Below, piece by piece: positions 1 through 8,666 of a stretch of DNA of 64,000 nucleotides; position 1 is the stretch's first letter, and the number at the start of each line of letters is the position of its first letter. The stretch is from Acidobacteriota bacterium (lineage in GTDB: Bacteria > Acidobacteriota > Terriglobia > Acidiferrales > UBA7541). Location of the stretch: positions 124,001-188,000 of the forward strand of contig JABCZG010000003.1 of NCBI GenBank assembly GCA_013289835.1, read 5' to 3'. The translations under genes and the position numbers were made by a program. A model generated the notes under the pieces. The model made no database searches. It was given only the letters and a program-made list of their open reading frames with translations, and had not been told where the DNA came from.

Positions 1-291
1 AAACCCGCTCGGCAAATTCTTCGGCAAGTATTGGGCGCGCTCTTCGTAGCTCCAGACGATGTACCACTCCGGATACGAAAAATACGAGTCCTCGAGCGGC
101 CGCCGGTTTTTCTCGCCAACGTCTGCCGCGGGATTTTTCTCGCTAGCCGCAATCTGCGGCAGCGGACCGACGGGTTTCACGAAGGCGCACTTCAACCAGA
201 AAACCGCGATGAACAAAACGAGCGCGCCAAAACAAATCAGAAAAAATGGCAGGACTCTTCGCCACAGGAAGCGTTTCAGCCCTTGCAGCAT
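1..291 (-). CDS. Membrane-anchored protein of unknown function, C-terminus cut by window edge
   Basis: The gene starts at an ATG at 291 and runs off the left edge, leaving 97 residues. A basic N-terminus (LKRFLWRR) is followed by one strongly hydrophobic segment at about residues 12-31, typical of a membrane anchor or uncleaved signal, and then an extracytoplasmic part with the motif SYFSYPEWYIVWSYEE. The start lies only 7 bases after the stop of the upstream membrane protein at 299-688, so the two are probably cotranscribed. I do not recognise the family. The reading frame is uninterrupted in the visible part and its composition is protein-like, which supports a real gene. Confidence 0.6.
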   Translation of the reverse strand, partial: MLQGLKRFLWRRVLPFFLICFGALVLFIAVFWLKCAFVKPVGPLPQIAASEKNPAADVGEKNRRPLEDSYFSYPEWYIVWSYEERAQYLPKNLPSGF

Positions 292-298
292 CAGGCGA

Positions 299-688
299 TC
301 ACGCCGCCGCGGTATTGCGGCTCACTTTGGCAGCAATTAGAAACGCAGCAATGAAAATCAGAATGTGCGGACCATTCACGAGGATATTCGTTTTCAATGA
401 AATCTGATTCAGATGCGAAATAAAATAAACGGCGACATCAATCAAATACCACGTTCCCAGAACATAAAAATAAATTCGCGCGCCCTTTGCTCCACTGAGC
501 GCGCCGGCCACCCCAAGCGCACCGGCAAACAAATGACCGATGTCCACGATCCGCGTCATGTGGAACAAGCCGAACATCAGCCCGTTCGCATCCATGATTC
601 CCGGGACGTAGTCGAGCAGATACACACCGAGAAAAAACGCCGCAAATCCCCACGCACACTTCTGTATCGTCGTTACTTGTTTAGGCAT
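299..688 (-). CDS. Small four-helix integral membrane protein
   Basis: A 129-residue protein with about four hydrophobic segments (near residues 10-28, 45-65, 70-90 and 103-121) and few charged residues between them. It resembles the many small DUF-type inner-membrane proteins of about this size, but I cannot name a family with confidence and no catalytic motif is visible. It precedes the truncated gene at 1-291 by 7 bases, suggesting a two-gene unit, and is divergent from the FAD oxidase gene at 759, so the 70-base gap should hold both promoters. Confidence 0.6.
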   Translation of the reverse strand: MPKQVTTIQKCAWGFAAFFLGVYLLDYVPGIMDANGLMFGLFHMTRIVDIGHLFAGALGVAGALSGAKGARIYFYVLGTWYLIDVAVYFISHLNQISLKTNILVNGPHILIFIAAFLIAAKVSRNTAAA

Positions 689-758
689 CGGAATCCCCCG
701 GGAAGCTTGGCCCCAGCATAGTTCCTCCTATACTTCTCGGGAAAGCAACTTCTTCGTT

Positions 759-2363
759 GTGCTTATGCAAAAGACAACATCCCCTTCCCGCCGAAGGCGC
801 TGGCTGATTGCTCTGCTGTTCGTGGCGTCGCTGATCGCCGTGGCCGCGAAAAAGTTTTTCGATTACGCCGCTCCGCCATCGAAAGAAAAAGAATCCGATT
901 TCGTCTATCCGCCGAACACCGATCAAACCAAGCCGACAACGCTGGTCCTGCAAGTTCCGCCCGCCGCGCAAGTCCCTTTCGAACAGGTCGGCGGTTACAT
1001 CAATGACGCCAGCCACTTGAACAAGACTGCCGTCTACGGAATCGTCAAAGTCTCGACCGTCGAGGACATTCAGAACGCCGTGCAATTCGCGCGCGAACAC
1101 AAACTGAAAGTCACGGCCGCCGGCTCCCGCCACAGCATGGGCGGGCACACGTTCGTAAAAGACGGCCTCGTGCTGGACATGCGTGGATTCAATCAGGTGC
1201 GCCTCGACAAGCGAAATAAAATTCTGAACGTGGAGACCGGAGCGACGTGGAAGCAGCTGCAGCTGTATCTCGATCCATACGGCCTCTCGGTGAAAGCCAT
1301 GCAGTCCATCAACATTTTCACGGTGGGCGGAACGCTCAGCGTGAACGCGCACGGCATCGCGCATAATCCCGGACAAATCGCTCCCACGGTTCGTTCGTTT
1401 CGCATTTTGCTGAGCAACGGCGAGATCAGGAATTGTAGTCCGACCGAAAATGTCGAGCTGTTTCATCACGCGCTGGGCGGCTACGGCCTGATGGGCATCA
1501 TTCTCGACGTGGATCTCGACGTCGTCGAAAACGAAATGTACGTGTGGAAAACGCACTACATGGACTACAAGGATTTTGCAGACTACTACCGGAAAAATGT
1601 CGACGGCGACGCCGGCATTGGGCTCGCGTACGGACGGCTTTCGATGTCGCCCTCGACATTCTTGCAGGAAACGGCGATTCATACGTATGAGAAATCGCAC
1701 ACGCAGGTGCCGGTGGTTCCGCTGAAACTGCCCGGATACGTGTGGCTGGACCGCTTCATCATTAATTTTTCGAAGACGGGCGGCTTCGGCCGCCGTGTCC
1801 GCTGGATGGCGGAAAAATATGCCGAGCCGCGTCTTCACAATTGCCTTTCGCGCAACCAGGCGATGAGCCGCGAAGAAGGCTGCTTCGTTTCGCGCAATCA
1901 GGAAATGTACGACTCGATGGATTATCTGGAGAACCGGCTGAGGGACACGGACATCCTTCAGGAATATTTCATCCCGCGGGAAAAGATGCCGCAATTCGTG
2001 GACGGACTTCGCGCCATCGTAAAAGACGACGGGGCCAATCTAATCAACGTGACCATCCGCATCGTGCACAAGGACGACATCACCACGCTGAATTACGCGA
2101 AGCAGGACATGTTCGCGTACGTGCTGTACTTCAACCAGAGATTCAACGAGCGTGAAAGCCAGATTCTCCAGAAAACGACTACGGACCTGATTGATCTCGC
2201 CATCGGACTGGATGGCACGTACTATCTGCCTTATCAGCTTTTCTATTCGAAGGACCAGTTACGCAGGGCGTACCCGCGGATTGATGAGTTTTTCGCGGCA
2301 AAGAAGACTTACGATCCGGACGAACTTTTCACCAACAAATTTTATGAAAAATATGGCAAGTGA
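759..2363 (+). CDS. Membrane-anchored FAD-linked oxidase (D-arabinono-lactone oxidase/GlcD-like)
   Basis: The protein has 534 residues from a GTG at 759; an ATG two codons later is an equally good start. A basic stretch and one hydrophobic segment (about residues 12-29) anchor it in the membrane. Residues about 90-270 form a PCMH-type FAD-binding domain: the segment AAGSRHSMGGHTF is the usual FAD-contact motif, with a histidine in the position used for covalent flavin in many relatives, and GGTLSVNAHG follows. The C-terminus (DPDELFTNKFYEKYG) matches the end of sugar-lactone and alditol oxidases. Substrate is unknown. It is followed directly by the metallo-beta-lactamase-fold gene. Confidence 0.8.
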   Translation: MLMQKTTSPSRRRRWLIALLFVASLIAVAAKKFFDYAAPPSKEKESDFVYPPNTDQTKPTTLVLQVPPAAQVPFEQVGGYINDASHLNKTAVYGIVKVSTVEDIQNAVQFAREHKLKVTAAGSRHSMGGHTFVKDGLVLDMRGFNQVRLDKRNKILNVETGATWKQLQLYLDPYGLSVKAMQSINIFTVGGTLSVNAHGIAHNPGQIAPTVRSFRILLSNGEIRNCSPTENVELFHHALGGYGLMGIILDVDLDVVENEMYVWKTHYMDYKDFADYYRKNVDGDAGIGLAYGRLSMSPSTFLQETAIHTYEKSHTQVPVVPLKLPGYVWLDRFIINFSKTGGFGRRVRWMAEKYAEPRLHNCLSRNQAMSREEGCFVSRNQEMYDSMDYLENRLRDTDILQEYFIPREKMPQFVDGLRAIVKDDGANLINVTIRIVHKDDITTLNYAKQDMFAYVLYFNQRFNERESQILQKTTTDLIDLAIGLDGTYYLPYQLFYSKDQLRRAYPRIDEFFAAKKTYDPDELFTNKFYEKYGK

Positions 2364-2470
2364 TTTACCGTCGGCGCACATGCGAAATGCCATGTGGTTT
2401 GCTGCCGGGGCCGGGCAGCTATAACATAAGGACACCCAGCAGATTCCGCTCCATCATCGTCGGAGGATTC

Positions 2471-3409
2471 TTGAGCTTTTGCAAAGTACTCGCGAGGCTG
2501 TTGGCGGTTTTTTTCATTCCCATCTTGCTGGCAGCGCAAACAAAAGAAATTCCGGAATGGTGCCGCGCGCTTCCCCGTCCAGAATATAAGCCGCTGCAAC
2601 GCATGCTGGAGAGCGATCCGTGGTTCGAAGTCTATAAAGTTTCGCCGGGCGTCTTCGCCATCTACGAACCGCACCAAGCCGAAGAAGTCATCTCCTATCT
2701 CATCGTCGGCACCAAGCAGGCGCTCCTCTTCGACACCGGCATGGGAATTGCCGACATTCACAAGGTCGTCACGCAATTGACGAGCCGCCCCGTCGTCGTC
2801 CTGAACTCCCACACGCACAACGACCACGTCGGAGACAACTGGAGATTCACTTTCGTCTACGGCATGGACACGAGCTTCACACGCGCCAACGCAAAGGGTT
2901 CGACTGAAGACGCGCAAGCCGAACTCGGCCCGGACATGATTTGCGGAAACCTGCCAAAAAATTTCGACGCCAAGACCTATCGAACAAAGCCATGGCACGT
3001 TTCCCTGTTCGTGCACGACGGCTTCAAAATCAACCTTGGCGGCCGCACACTGGAAATTCTCTCCACGCCGGGCCACACCCCGGATGCAATTTCTTTGATT
3101 GATCGCCTCAACGGCCTGCTTTTCACCGGTGATACGTACTATCCCGCGCCGATTTGGCTCTATCGTCCGGAAACGGATCTGGATGCGTACGTCAATTCCG
3201 TGAAACGGCTCGTGGCTTTGGCTCCCGACGTAAAACTTGTTCTGGGAGCTCACAATATTCCCGTGGCGCAACCGTCCGTGCTCGGGGAGCTGCTTGCCGC
3301 GATCCAGGCGGTTCGCGAAGGCCAAGGCACGGTGAAGCCCGCAGGAAGCGGCAAAGAGATGCACAGTCTGAACGGCTTCTCTTTTCTTCTCCCCGCGGCC
3401 AAGAAGTAG
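2471..3409 (+). CDS. Secreted metallo-beta-lactamase-fold hydrolase
   Basis: I chose the TTG at 2471 because a GGAGG lies just before it and the product then begins with a signal peptide (about residues 1-24, ending LLAAQ); an open frame extends upstream to 2360 but overlaps the oxidase gene. The metal-binding motif HTHNDHVGD is intact, followed by the later ligands in TPGHTPD, TGDTYY and LGAHN. That set defines the MBL superfamily with two metal ions. The family covers lactonases, glyoxalases, RNases and beta-lactamases, so the substrate cannot be told; export points to a periplasmic role. Confidence 0.8.
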   Translation: MSFCKVLARLLAVFFIPILLAAQTKEIPEWCRALPRPEYKPLQRMLESDPWFEVYKVSPGVFAIYEPHQAEEVISYLIVGTKQALLFDTGMGIADIHKVVTQLTSRPVVVLNSHTHNDHVGDNWRFTFVYGMDTSFTRANAKGSTEDAQAELGPDMICGNLPKNFDAKTYRTKPWHVSLFVHDGFKINLGGRTLEILSTPGHTPDAISLIDRLNGLLFTGDTYYPAPIWLYRPETDLDAYVNSVKRLVALAPDVKLVLGAHNIPVAQPSVLGELLAAIQAVREGQGTVKPAGSGKEMHSLNGFSFLLPAAKK

Positions 3410-3413
3410 TAAA

Positions 3414-4082
3414 ATGGCCCCGGCAGGGCCGCCATTCATGTGTTACCGCCGCTACAAAATCACGATCGCCGTTGGAGTGCTATTTCTCGCCGGGGCAACC
3501 AGTGCCCAAACCAAGCGCGACAAACAGGACAAACACGACAAGAACGAAAAAGCCGTCTGGAATTATGATGGCGGCATCTTTCTTGAAACCGACGGCTCCC
3601 TTCCCAACGGTGTTTGCTTCCGAGTGGCCGGCCGCGTGACTTCCGCCAGTTTCTTCGACAACTTGAAGCGCTTCGACACCGACAATGGCACCTTGTATCG
3701 TCGCGGCTCGGAAGCCGTCACGCAGTTTCCCGATCAGGTGAAGCTATCCTTCGCCGTTCATGACAGGTCGTGCTCGACCGGCCTCCAAACCGTGGGCACG
3801 CGCACATATCTCACACGCGAAATGATGAGCACAATACAACTTTCGCTGTATTGGAAACACGGCGTGGACCTGCAGCCCGTCAGGAAGATCACCGAAAAAA
3901 ACTATTCGGTGGAGACCATTCCTCCGTTCGCAACAAACTTGGCATCCGAACTCCCCGAGCGATTCATTTGGCAGTACGAAATAGTTATCCCCAGCGCTGA
4001 AGTTCCCATCACCGATAGTCTCGTATTGATTTTCCGCACACCCGAGAATCGCATCGCCGCGCGTGTCGCCGCGAGAATGTAG
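3414..4082 (+). CDS. Secreted protein of unknown function
   Basis: The product has 222 residues from the ATG at 3414, or 214 from the ATG at 3438. A signal peptide ending near ATSAQ is followed by a lysine/aspartate-rich linker (KRDKQDKHDKNEK) and then a soluble domain of about 170 residues with mixed beta-like composition. It starts 4 bases after the hydrolase gene, so the two are probably one transcript. I do not recognise the family. Its stop is followed by an AT-rich inverted repeat that separates it from the convergent F420 operon. Confidence 0.65.
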   Translation: MAPAGPPFMCYRRYKITIAVGVLFLAGATSAQTKRDKQDKHDKNEKAVWNYDGGIFLETDGSLPNGVCFRVAGRVTSASFFDNLKRFDTDNGTLYRRGSEAVTQFPDQVKLSFAVHDRSCSTGLQTVGTRTYLTREMMSTIQLSLYWKHGVDLQPVRKITEKNYSVETIPPFATNLASELPERFIWQYEIVIPSAEVPITDSLVLIFRTPENRIAARVAARM

Positions 4083-4092
4083 GATGGATATT

Positions 4093-4166
4093 GGAAATTA
4101 GAAAATAGAAATTGGGAAGGAAATGGATAGTCTTTTGCCAATTTCGGATTTCTAATTTCAATTTTC
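4093..4166. repeat. AT-rich imperfect inverted repeat between convergent genes
   Basis: The left arm (4093-4115, GGAAATTAGAAAATAGAAATTGG) and right arm (4138-4166) are imperfect reverse complements, each rich in AAATT and TAGAAA, with about 22 bases between them. It stands out from the surrounding high-GC coding DNA and lies between two convergent stops, so it may act as a bidirectional terminator. A related sequence sharing ATTTCTAATTTC occurs at 62138-62170, so this may be a dispersed element. Confidence 0.5.
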
Positions 4167-4181
4167 CAGTTTCTTCACTTT

Positions 4182-4580
4182 TCATCCCATCGAGCTCACC
4201 TTGTCCGGTTGAATCTTGTATGTGACGCGGACTTCGCCGGGCTGGCGGTATGGATAGACGGGCTTGCCCAGATACTTTTGCGAGAGCTTGTTGATGTGGT
4301 CGTCCGCGCCGTTTTCGGTGATTTCGACGACGCGTCCCCGGATCTCCAGGTAGCGATACGGATTCGCGGGATCTTGCAGCGAAATCGAAACGCGCGGATC
4401 GCGCCGGATGTTTTTGTCTTTGACGCGGCCCTTCGCGGAATTGAAGCGCACATTTTTCCCGTCGTAATCCACCCAGATCGGAGTTACCTGCGGGCTTCCG
4501 TCTTTCATTAGAGTGCCGAGATTTCCGAACGCGGGTTTCTCCAACAGATCCAAATATTTCTCCGGAATTTCCTGGCTCAT
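4182..4580 (-). CDS. PPOX-class F420-dependent flavin/oxidoreductase
   Basis: A 132-residue split-barrel flavin-binding protein of the pyridoxamine-phosphate-oxidase fold. I chose the ATG at 4580 because GAGGAGG sits at the right distance upstream; the frame is open a little further. Recognisable parts are NLGTLMKDGSPQVTPIWVDYDG near the N-terminus, FNSAKGRVKDKNIRRDPRVS in the middle (the phosphate/F420-contact region of the family) and YRYLEIRGRV. The small single-domain form with this spacing is usually annotated as F420-dependent. It is the last gene of a minus-strand operon that also encodes F420 biosynthesis enzymes, which supports F420 over FMN as its cofactor. Confidence 0.8.
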   Translation of the reverse strand: MSQEIPEKYLDLLEKPAFGNLGTLMKDGSPQVTPIWVDYDGKNVRFNSAKGRVKDKNIRRDPRVSISLQDPANPYRYLEIRGRVVEITENGADDHINKLSQKYLGKPVYPYRQPGEVRVTYKIQPDKVSSMG

Positions 4581-4599
4581 GTCTTTCCTCCTCGCAAAA

Positions 4600-5274
4600 T
4601 CAAACAAAACTCATTTCCCGGACGTGTCCCTTGAAGTGCAGCGCCGCGCCGGTCACAGCTTGTACTTTTTCCGCGGTCCAACCCGGCGCGACTTCACGGA
4701 GCAGCAAACCTTCCGGTTTCACATCCATCACCGCCAAATCCGTGACGATGGTATTCACGCAGGCCAGCGCGGTCAGCGGATACGTGCACTCCTTCACGAT
4801 TTTGGGAGAGCCGTCTTTTGTCGTGTGCTCCATGCAAACAATCAACATTTTTGCGCCTGCGGCAATGTCCATCGCGCCGCCGATGTTTCCCGTACCCTTT
4901 GCGCCTGGGATTTTCCAGTTCGCCAGATCGCCCTTCTCCGAGACTTGGAACGCACCGAGCACGGCGGCATCCAGATGTCCGCCGCGAGTCATCAGATGAG
5001 CGTCCGCCTGATGAAAAAACGACGCGCCAGGAATGATTGTCACCGGGACTTTCATCGCGTCCACGAGATCGTAATCTTCTTCGCCGGGTTTGGCGCGCCG
5101 CCCCATCCCCAGAATTCCATTTTCGCTGTGGAAGTAAACGGTGATCCCCGCGGGCAAGTAGTCGGCGATAAGATTGGGAATTCCCCATCCGAGATTTACG
5201 TACGCCCCATCCGTCAATTCCTGCGCGGCGCGCTGCGCGATTTGTTCTCTGGCCAAGCGCGGTTTATCAGGCAT
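4600..5274 (-). CDS. scoB: 3-oxoacid CoA-transferase, subunit B
   Basis: Beta subunit (224 residues) of succinyl-CoA:3-ketoacid-type CoA-transferase, which moves CoA between an acyl-CoA and a 3-oxoacid such as acetoacetate. The active-site glutamate is E51 in the motif HSENGILG, and NLGWGIPN and GAMDIAAGAK are typical of the family. Length and motifs are complete. The start codon overlaps the last 8 bases of scoA, so the two subunits are translationally coupled. The next gene downstream is the F420-type reductase, 19 bases away. Confidence 0.88.
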   Translation of the reverse strand: MPDKPRLAREQIAQRAAQELTDGAYVNLGWGIPNLIADYLPAGITVYFHSENGILGMGRRAKPGEEDYDLVDAMKVPVTIIPGASFFHQADAHLMTRGGHLDAAVLGAFQVSEKGDLANWKIPGAKGTGNIGGAMDIAAGAKMLIVCMEHTTKDGSPKIVKECTYPLTALACVNTIVTDLAVMDVKPEGLLLREVAPGWTAEKVQAVTGAALHFKGHVREMSFV

Positions 5275-5941
5275 AACGAAGTCCCTTCGCTTTTACAATG
5301 CGATGCACAAAGATTGCGGGCGTGATCACATGTTCCGGATCGATGGCCCCCACGGGAACAATTTCCTCCACTTCAGCGATCGTGGTTTTCGCGGCCATGG
5401 CCATGATGGGATTGAAATTTCGCGCTGCAAGCCGATATGTCAGATTTCCCAATTCATCGGCTTTCTGGGCTTTGATGAGCGCAAAATCCGCGTGAATGGG
5501 CATTTCCAGAATGCAACGCTGCCCTTCGATCACACGCTCTTCTTTTCCAGCGGCCACTTCGGTTCCGACGCCCACAGTCGTGTAAAACCCCTGCAGGCCG
5601 GCCGCGGCGGCGCGCATGCGCTCGCAAAGAATTCCCTGCGGGACAAGTTCGAGCGTGACTTCCTTCGCGGCATAGCGCTCCAGAAAGTAATTCGCGTGCG
5701 GCCCGGGGAACGCCGCGATCGCGTGCTTGATCTGATTGTTCTTGAACATCAGCCCCAGTTCGCCGTCGCGCGTTCCGCAATTGTTGCTGATTGCTGTAAT
5801 GTTCCTGGTTCCCTTCCGTGCCAGCGCCTGAATCAGGTTGTTCGGAAAACCTGCGCCGCCGAAGCCTCCAAACATGATTCGCGCGCCATCGGGAATATCT
5901 GCAACCGCTTCATCGAGAGTCGCAAAAACTTTTCGCTTCAT
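5267..5941 (-). CDS. scoA: 3-oxoacid CoA-transferase, subunit A
   Basis: Alpha subunit (224 residues), with the glycine-rich CoA-binding motif MFGGFGGAGFPN near residues 22-33 and the family segment ISNNCGT. I chose the ATG at 5941 because it overlaps the cofC stop as ATGA, a typical coupled arrangement; the frame stays open upstream inside cofC, but that extension does not look like the family's N-terminus. Together with scoB it should form the heterotetrameric transferase. Its insertion into an F420 operon is unexpected, because neither enzyme depends on F420 in known pathways. Confidence 0.87.
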   Translation of the reverse strand: MKRKVFATLDEAVADIPDGARIMFGGFGGAGFPNNLIQALARKGTRNITAISNNCGTRDGELGLMFKNNQIKHAIAAFPGPHANYFLERYAAKEVTLELVPQGILCERMRAAAAGLQGFYTTVGVGTEVAAGKEERVIEGQRCILEMPIHADFALIKAQKADELGNLTYRLAARNFNPIMAMAAKTTIAEVEEIVPVGAIDPEHVITPAIFVHRIVKAKGLRYA

Positions 5942-6624
5942 CCTGCGCTCATCGCCCCTGCCTTGGGATGAGAACGGAAGCGCGTCTCGACGCCACTCTC
6001 CGCAAGCCACCGCCCCGTTTCGGTGCCGCTCAAATCATGTTTTAGCAAGGCTCGCAGGTCGGCTTCATCATCCACATCCATCTCGAGGCGAGGGCTTCGG
6101 CGGATAATCACGTGTGCGCCAAGACGTTCCGCTTCGCCAACATGTTTCGCAAAACTCCCCATTCCGAAGTGAGATAGGAACAATGCCGGCGGCATGCGCA
6201 GAATTGCGTTCGTACCCGTCCCGTCGCGAGATGGAACGATGACCAGGGCTGGTTCTTCACACTCGATGGCCAACAGATCATCAATATCGCTCGCTTGGAC
6301 CAACGGCACATCCAGCGGAATTCGAAGCAGCCCGGTCACTCCGCGCGCCTGGCAAAGCCGCGAGGCCGCATCGACGGAATCACTTTCAGAGATTTGCCGG
6401 TCCTCGCGCAGAATTTCCCAGCCATTTTCATCGGCCACGCTCATAGCCGGCTCGTAGTTCGTCACCACAAAAGTCTTCTCCGCGCGCCGAACACCTTGCA
6501 CGGCGCGAATCGTGTCTTTGAGCATGGCCGCAGCTAGTTCGAATCGCTCCTCCGGCGTAAGCACACCCATCAAGCGCTTCTTTGCATTCTTGAGGTCTTT
6601 GATCGGCAGGAGGAGTGCGCGCAT
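5938..6624 (-). CDS. cofC: F420 biosynthesis guanylyltransferase CofC/FbiD
   Basis: The 228-residue protein matches the CofC family: it begins with the nucleotide-binding segment LLLPIKDLKNAKKRL, has GVTGLLRIPLDVPL in the middle and SRDGTGTNAIL towards the substrate site. These enzymes activate 2-phospholactate (archaea) or phosphoenolpyruvate (many bacteria, where the enzyme is called FbiD) with GTP to make the lactyl side-chain precursor of coenzyme F420. The sequence alone does not tell which substrate is used. The gene starts 9 bases after cofH and its stop overlaps the scoA start by 4 bases. Confidence 0.85.
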   Translation of the reverse strand: MRALLLPIKDLKNAKKRLMGVLTPEERFELAAAMLKDTIRAVQGVRRAEKTFVVTNYEPAMSVADENGWEILREDRQISESDSVDAASRLCQARGVTGLLRIPLDVPLVQASDIDDLLAIECEEPALVIVPSRDGTGTNAILRMPPALFLSHFGMGSFAKHVGEAERLGAHVIIRRSPRLEMDVDDEADLRALLKHDLSGTETGRWLAESGVETRFRSHPKAGAMSAG

Positions 6625-6633
6625 GAGAACCGC

Positions 6634-7872
6634 TCAGTAAGCGCCTTCGGTGTAAGGCGTGTGCCGCTCTGGCTGCATCAACGGCAACGAAGGCGATGCG
6701 TGTTGCGATGGTTCTTCCGCCCGATCGAACGTGCGGCAAATCCTGTAGGTGGTGGTGCGTTCCGCGGGCACGCGTCCAATCGAGCGAATCTTTGCGCGAA
6801 ACTCTTCCGGTGAAACGAATTCCCCAAACGTTGCGCCCGCGGCTTTCGAAATATTTTCTTCCATCAATGTCCCGCTGAAATCATTCGCCCCGGCCTGCAA
6901 GCACGCCAGCGACGTTTCGAATCCCAGCTTCACCCAGGATACCTGCAGGTTTTTGATTGCCCCGTGCAGCAGCACGCGCGAAAGCGCGTGCACGCGAAGA
7001 TGCTCCTCGCGCTTCGCGCCCGGCCGCGCTCCGCCGTGACGGTACAGCCGCGTATTTTCATGGATGAATCCCAGCGGCACAAATTCCGTGAAGCCGCCGG
7101 TGCGCTTCTGGATCGAGCGCAACAACAAAATATGCCGCACCCAATCCGCCGGCTCTTCCACATGCCCGTACATCATAGTGGACGTCGTGGGAATCCCCAG
7201 CTCATGAGCCGCGGTGATAATCTCCACCCAGCGCGCCGCGGGAAGTTTATTCGGACTCAGTTCTTGCCGCACTCGATCGTCCAGGATTTCCGCCGCCGTC
7301 CCCGGGATGCTGCCGAGCCCCTCGTCCTTCATCATCCGCAGATACTCGCGCAGCGCCATGCCGGTTTTCGCCACGCCGTAATCGATCTCCATCGGCGAGA
7401 AAGCGTGCACGTGCATCTCTGGAATGGCGCGCTTCACCGCTCGCAGCAAATCCCGGTAGAAATATCCGTCGAGGTCTTTCGGCAGCCCGCCCTGGATGCA
7501 AACTTCCGTGGCGCCGCGATCCCAGGCCTCGCGCGCGCGGCGCAGAACTTCCTCGAACGAAAGCGAGTACGCGTCCGCCGCGCCGGGGCCGCGCCCGAAT
7601 CCGCAGAAGCTGCAGCCCACGAAACAGACATTCGTAAAATTAATGTTGCGGTTCACAACATAGGTGATGGCGTCCCCGACCGATTCGCGGCGCAAACGAT
7701 CCGCCACCGCCACCAGCGCTTCCAGCGCAGCACCTTTCGCGGTTGCCAGCTTCATTGCTTGTTCGAAAGAAAGTTCTCCGCCACCCGCGGCCGTCTCAAG
7801 ACATTCCCGTACTTCCGCAGGGCACTCACCCGCCGAAGCAACTGCTATTTCGTTCATGGAAGGCACCGGCAT
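6634..7872 (-). CDS. cofH: Radical SAM enzyme CofH (F420 deazaflavin ring synthesis)
   Basis: CofH joins tyrosine-derived and ribitylaminouracil-derived parts on the way to the deazaflavin Fo. The protein has 412 residues. The radical SAM cluster motif CX3CX2C is present at C83, C87 and C90 (NVCFVGCSFCGFGR), and GGLPKDLDGYFY, EFVPLGF and GANDFSGTLMEENISKAAG are family signatures in order. It is a stand-alone CofH, not the CofG-CofH fusion FbiC of actinobacteria; the partner cofG is not in the window. A poorly conserved C-terminal tail of about 25 residues follows. It is the first gene of the operon. Confidence 0.9.
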   Translation of the reverse strand: MPVPSMNEIAVASAGECPAEVRECLETAAGGGELSFEQAMKLATAKGAALEALVAVADRLRRESVGDAITYVVNRNINFTNVCFVGCSFCGFGRGPGAADAYSLSFEEVLRRAREAWDRGATEVCIQGGLPKDLDGYFYRDLLRAVKRAIPEMHVHAFSPMEIDYGVAKTGMALREYLRMMKDEGLGSIPGTAAEILDDRVRQELSPNKLPAARWVEIITAAHELGIPTTSTMMYGHVEEPADWVRHILLLRSIQKRTGGFTEFVPLGFIHENTRLYRHGGARPGAKREEHLRVHALSRVLLHGAIKNLQVSWVKLGFETSLACLQAGANDFSGTLMEENISKAAGATFGEFVSPEEFRAKIRSIGRVPAERTTTYRICRTFDRAEEPSQHASPSLPLMQPERHTPYTEGAY

Positions 7873-8004
7873 AACCTGAGTATCCTACCAGAGGAACGCA
7901 CCTGCGCGTTCGAATCGGGAATAAACTCCTCACTCCAATGGTCACATTCCAGGAACTCCACGCTAGCCCGGCTGGCTGGCATCCTTTACCATACCAACGC
8001 AACC

Positions 8005-8625
8005 ATGAAACGCGGCTCACTTTTAATTGTTCTCGGACTGGCGGTCCTCGGGCTCGCTGTGGCAGTCGCTGCTTCGGTATTGCACGACGGCCTCAGCTCG
8101 CGCGCGACACCCACCAAACTCGAAATCTTCGTCGCACGCAATGCGCGGCGCCTGGCGATCCCTTCGAACGCCCGGTTAACCCAAAATCCTGTGCTGGACT
8201 CACCCGAAGACTTGCGCGACGCGCGGCTGCATTTCGCCGATCACTGCGCGATTTGCCACGGCAACGATGGCGGCGGCCAAACCGTCATCGGTGGCGGCCT
8301 TTATCCCAAGCCGCCTGACTTGCGCCGTCCGGACACGCAGAATCTGACGGATGGCGAAATATTTTGGATTATTGAAAATGGCGTGCGCTTTACCGGCATG
8401 CCTGCGTTCGGCGATGGTGACGGACACGGAGGAGATCAGGACAGCTGGAAACTGGTGCATTTCATCCGCCACCTACCGCATTTAACGGCGCCGGAACGGA
8501 TCGAGATGGAGCGGTATAATCCCAAAGGGCCGGACGATCGCGAGGAAGAGCAGCAGGAAAATGATTTTTTGAATGGGGCAACACCGCCGTCGAAACCGGA
8601 ATCACAGAATCATCATCGCGAGTAA
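8005..8625 (+). CDS. Membrane-anchored class I cytochrome c
   Basis: The 206-residue protein starts at ATG 8005. An N-terminal hydrophobic segment (about residues 5-26) anchors or exports it. The heme attachment motif CAICH is at about residues 83-87, in ARLHFADHCAICHGNDGGG, and the distal methionine is probably in RFTGMPAFG. The C-terminus is charged and low in complexity. It is a single-heme electron carrier, partner unknown. It is divergent from cofH with about 130 bases between the genes, and is followed by the small secreted protein at 8667. Confidence 0.85.
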   Translation: MKRGSLLIVLGLAVLGLAVAVAASVLHDGLSSRATPTKLEIFVARNARRLAIPSNARLTQNPVLDSPEDLRDARLHFADHCAICHGNDGGGQTVIGGGLYPKPPDLRRPDTQNLTDGEIFWIIENGVRFTGMPAFGDGDGHGGDQDSWKLVHFIRHLPHLTAPERIEMERYNPKGPDDREEEQQENDFLNGATPPSKPESQNHHRE

Positions 8626-8666
8626 CGAATCAAGAAGCTTGTGTTGCATCGTTTCAGGAGGATTTC

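Noticed and set aside
681..1994. Long open frame on the minus strand (437 codons) opposite the FAD oxidase.
   Set aside because: Arginine/valine/histidine-rich antisense composition and no motifs; the plus-strand oxidase has clear family motifs across the region.
2342..3439. Minus-strand open frame of 365 codons opposite the metallo-beta-lactamase gene.
   Set aside because: It is the reverse of a gene with intact metal ligands and shows shadow-frame composition.
7900..7930. T-loop-like GTTCGAATC suggesting a tRNA.
   Set aside because: No acceptor, D or anticodon stem can be drawn around it.
6964..8004. Upstream extension of the cytochrome c frame by about 347 codons.
   Set aside because: It lies antisense to cofH, lacks a ribosome site and the signal segment begins at 8005.
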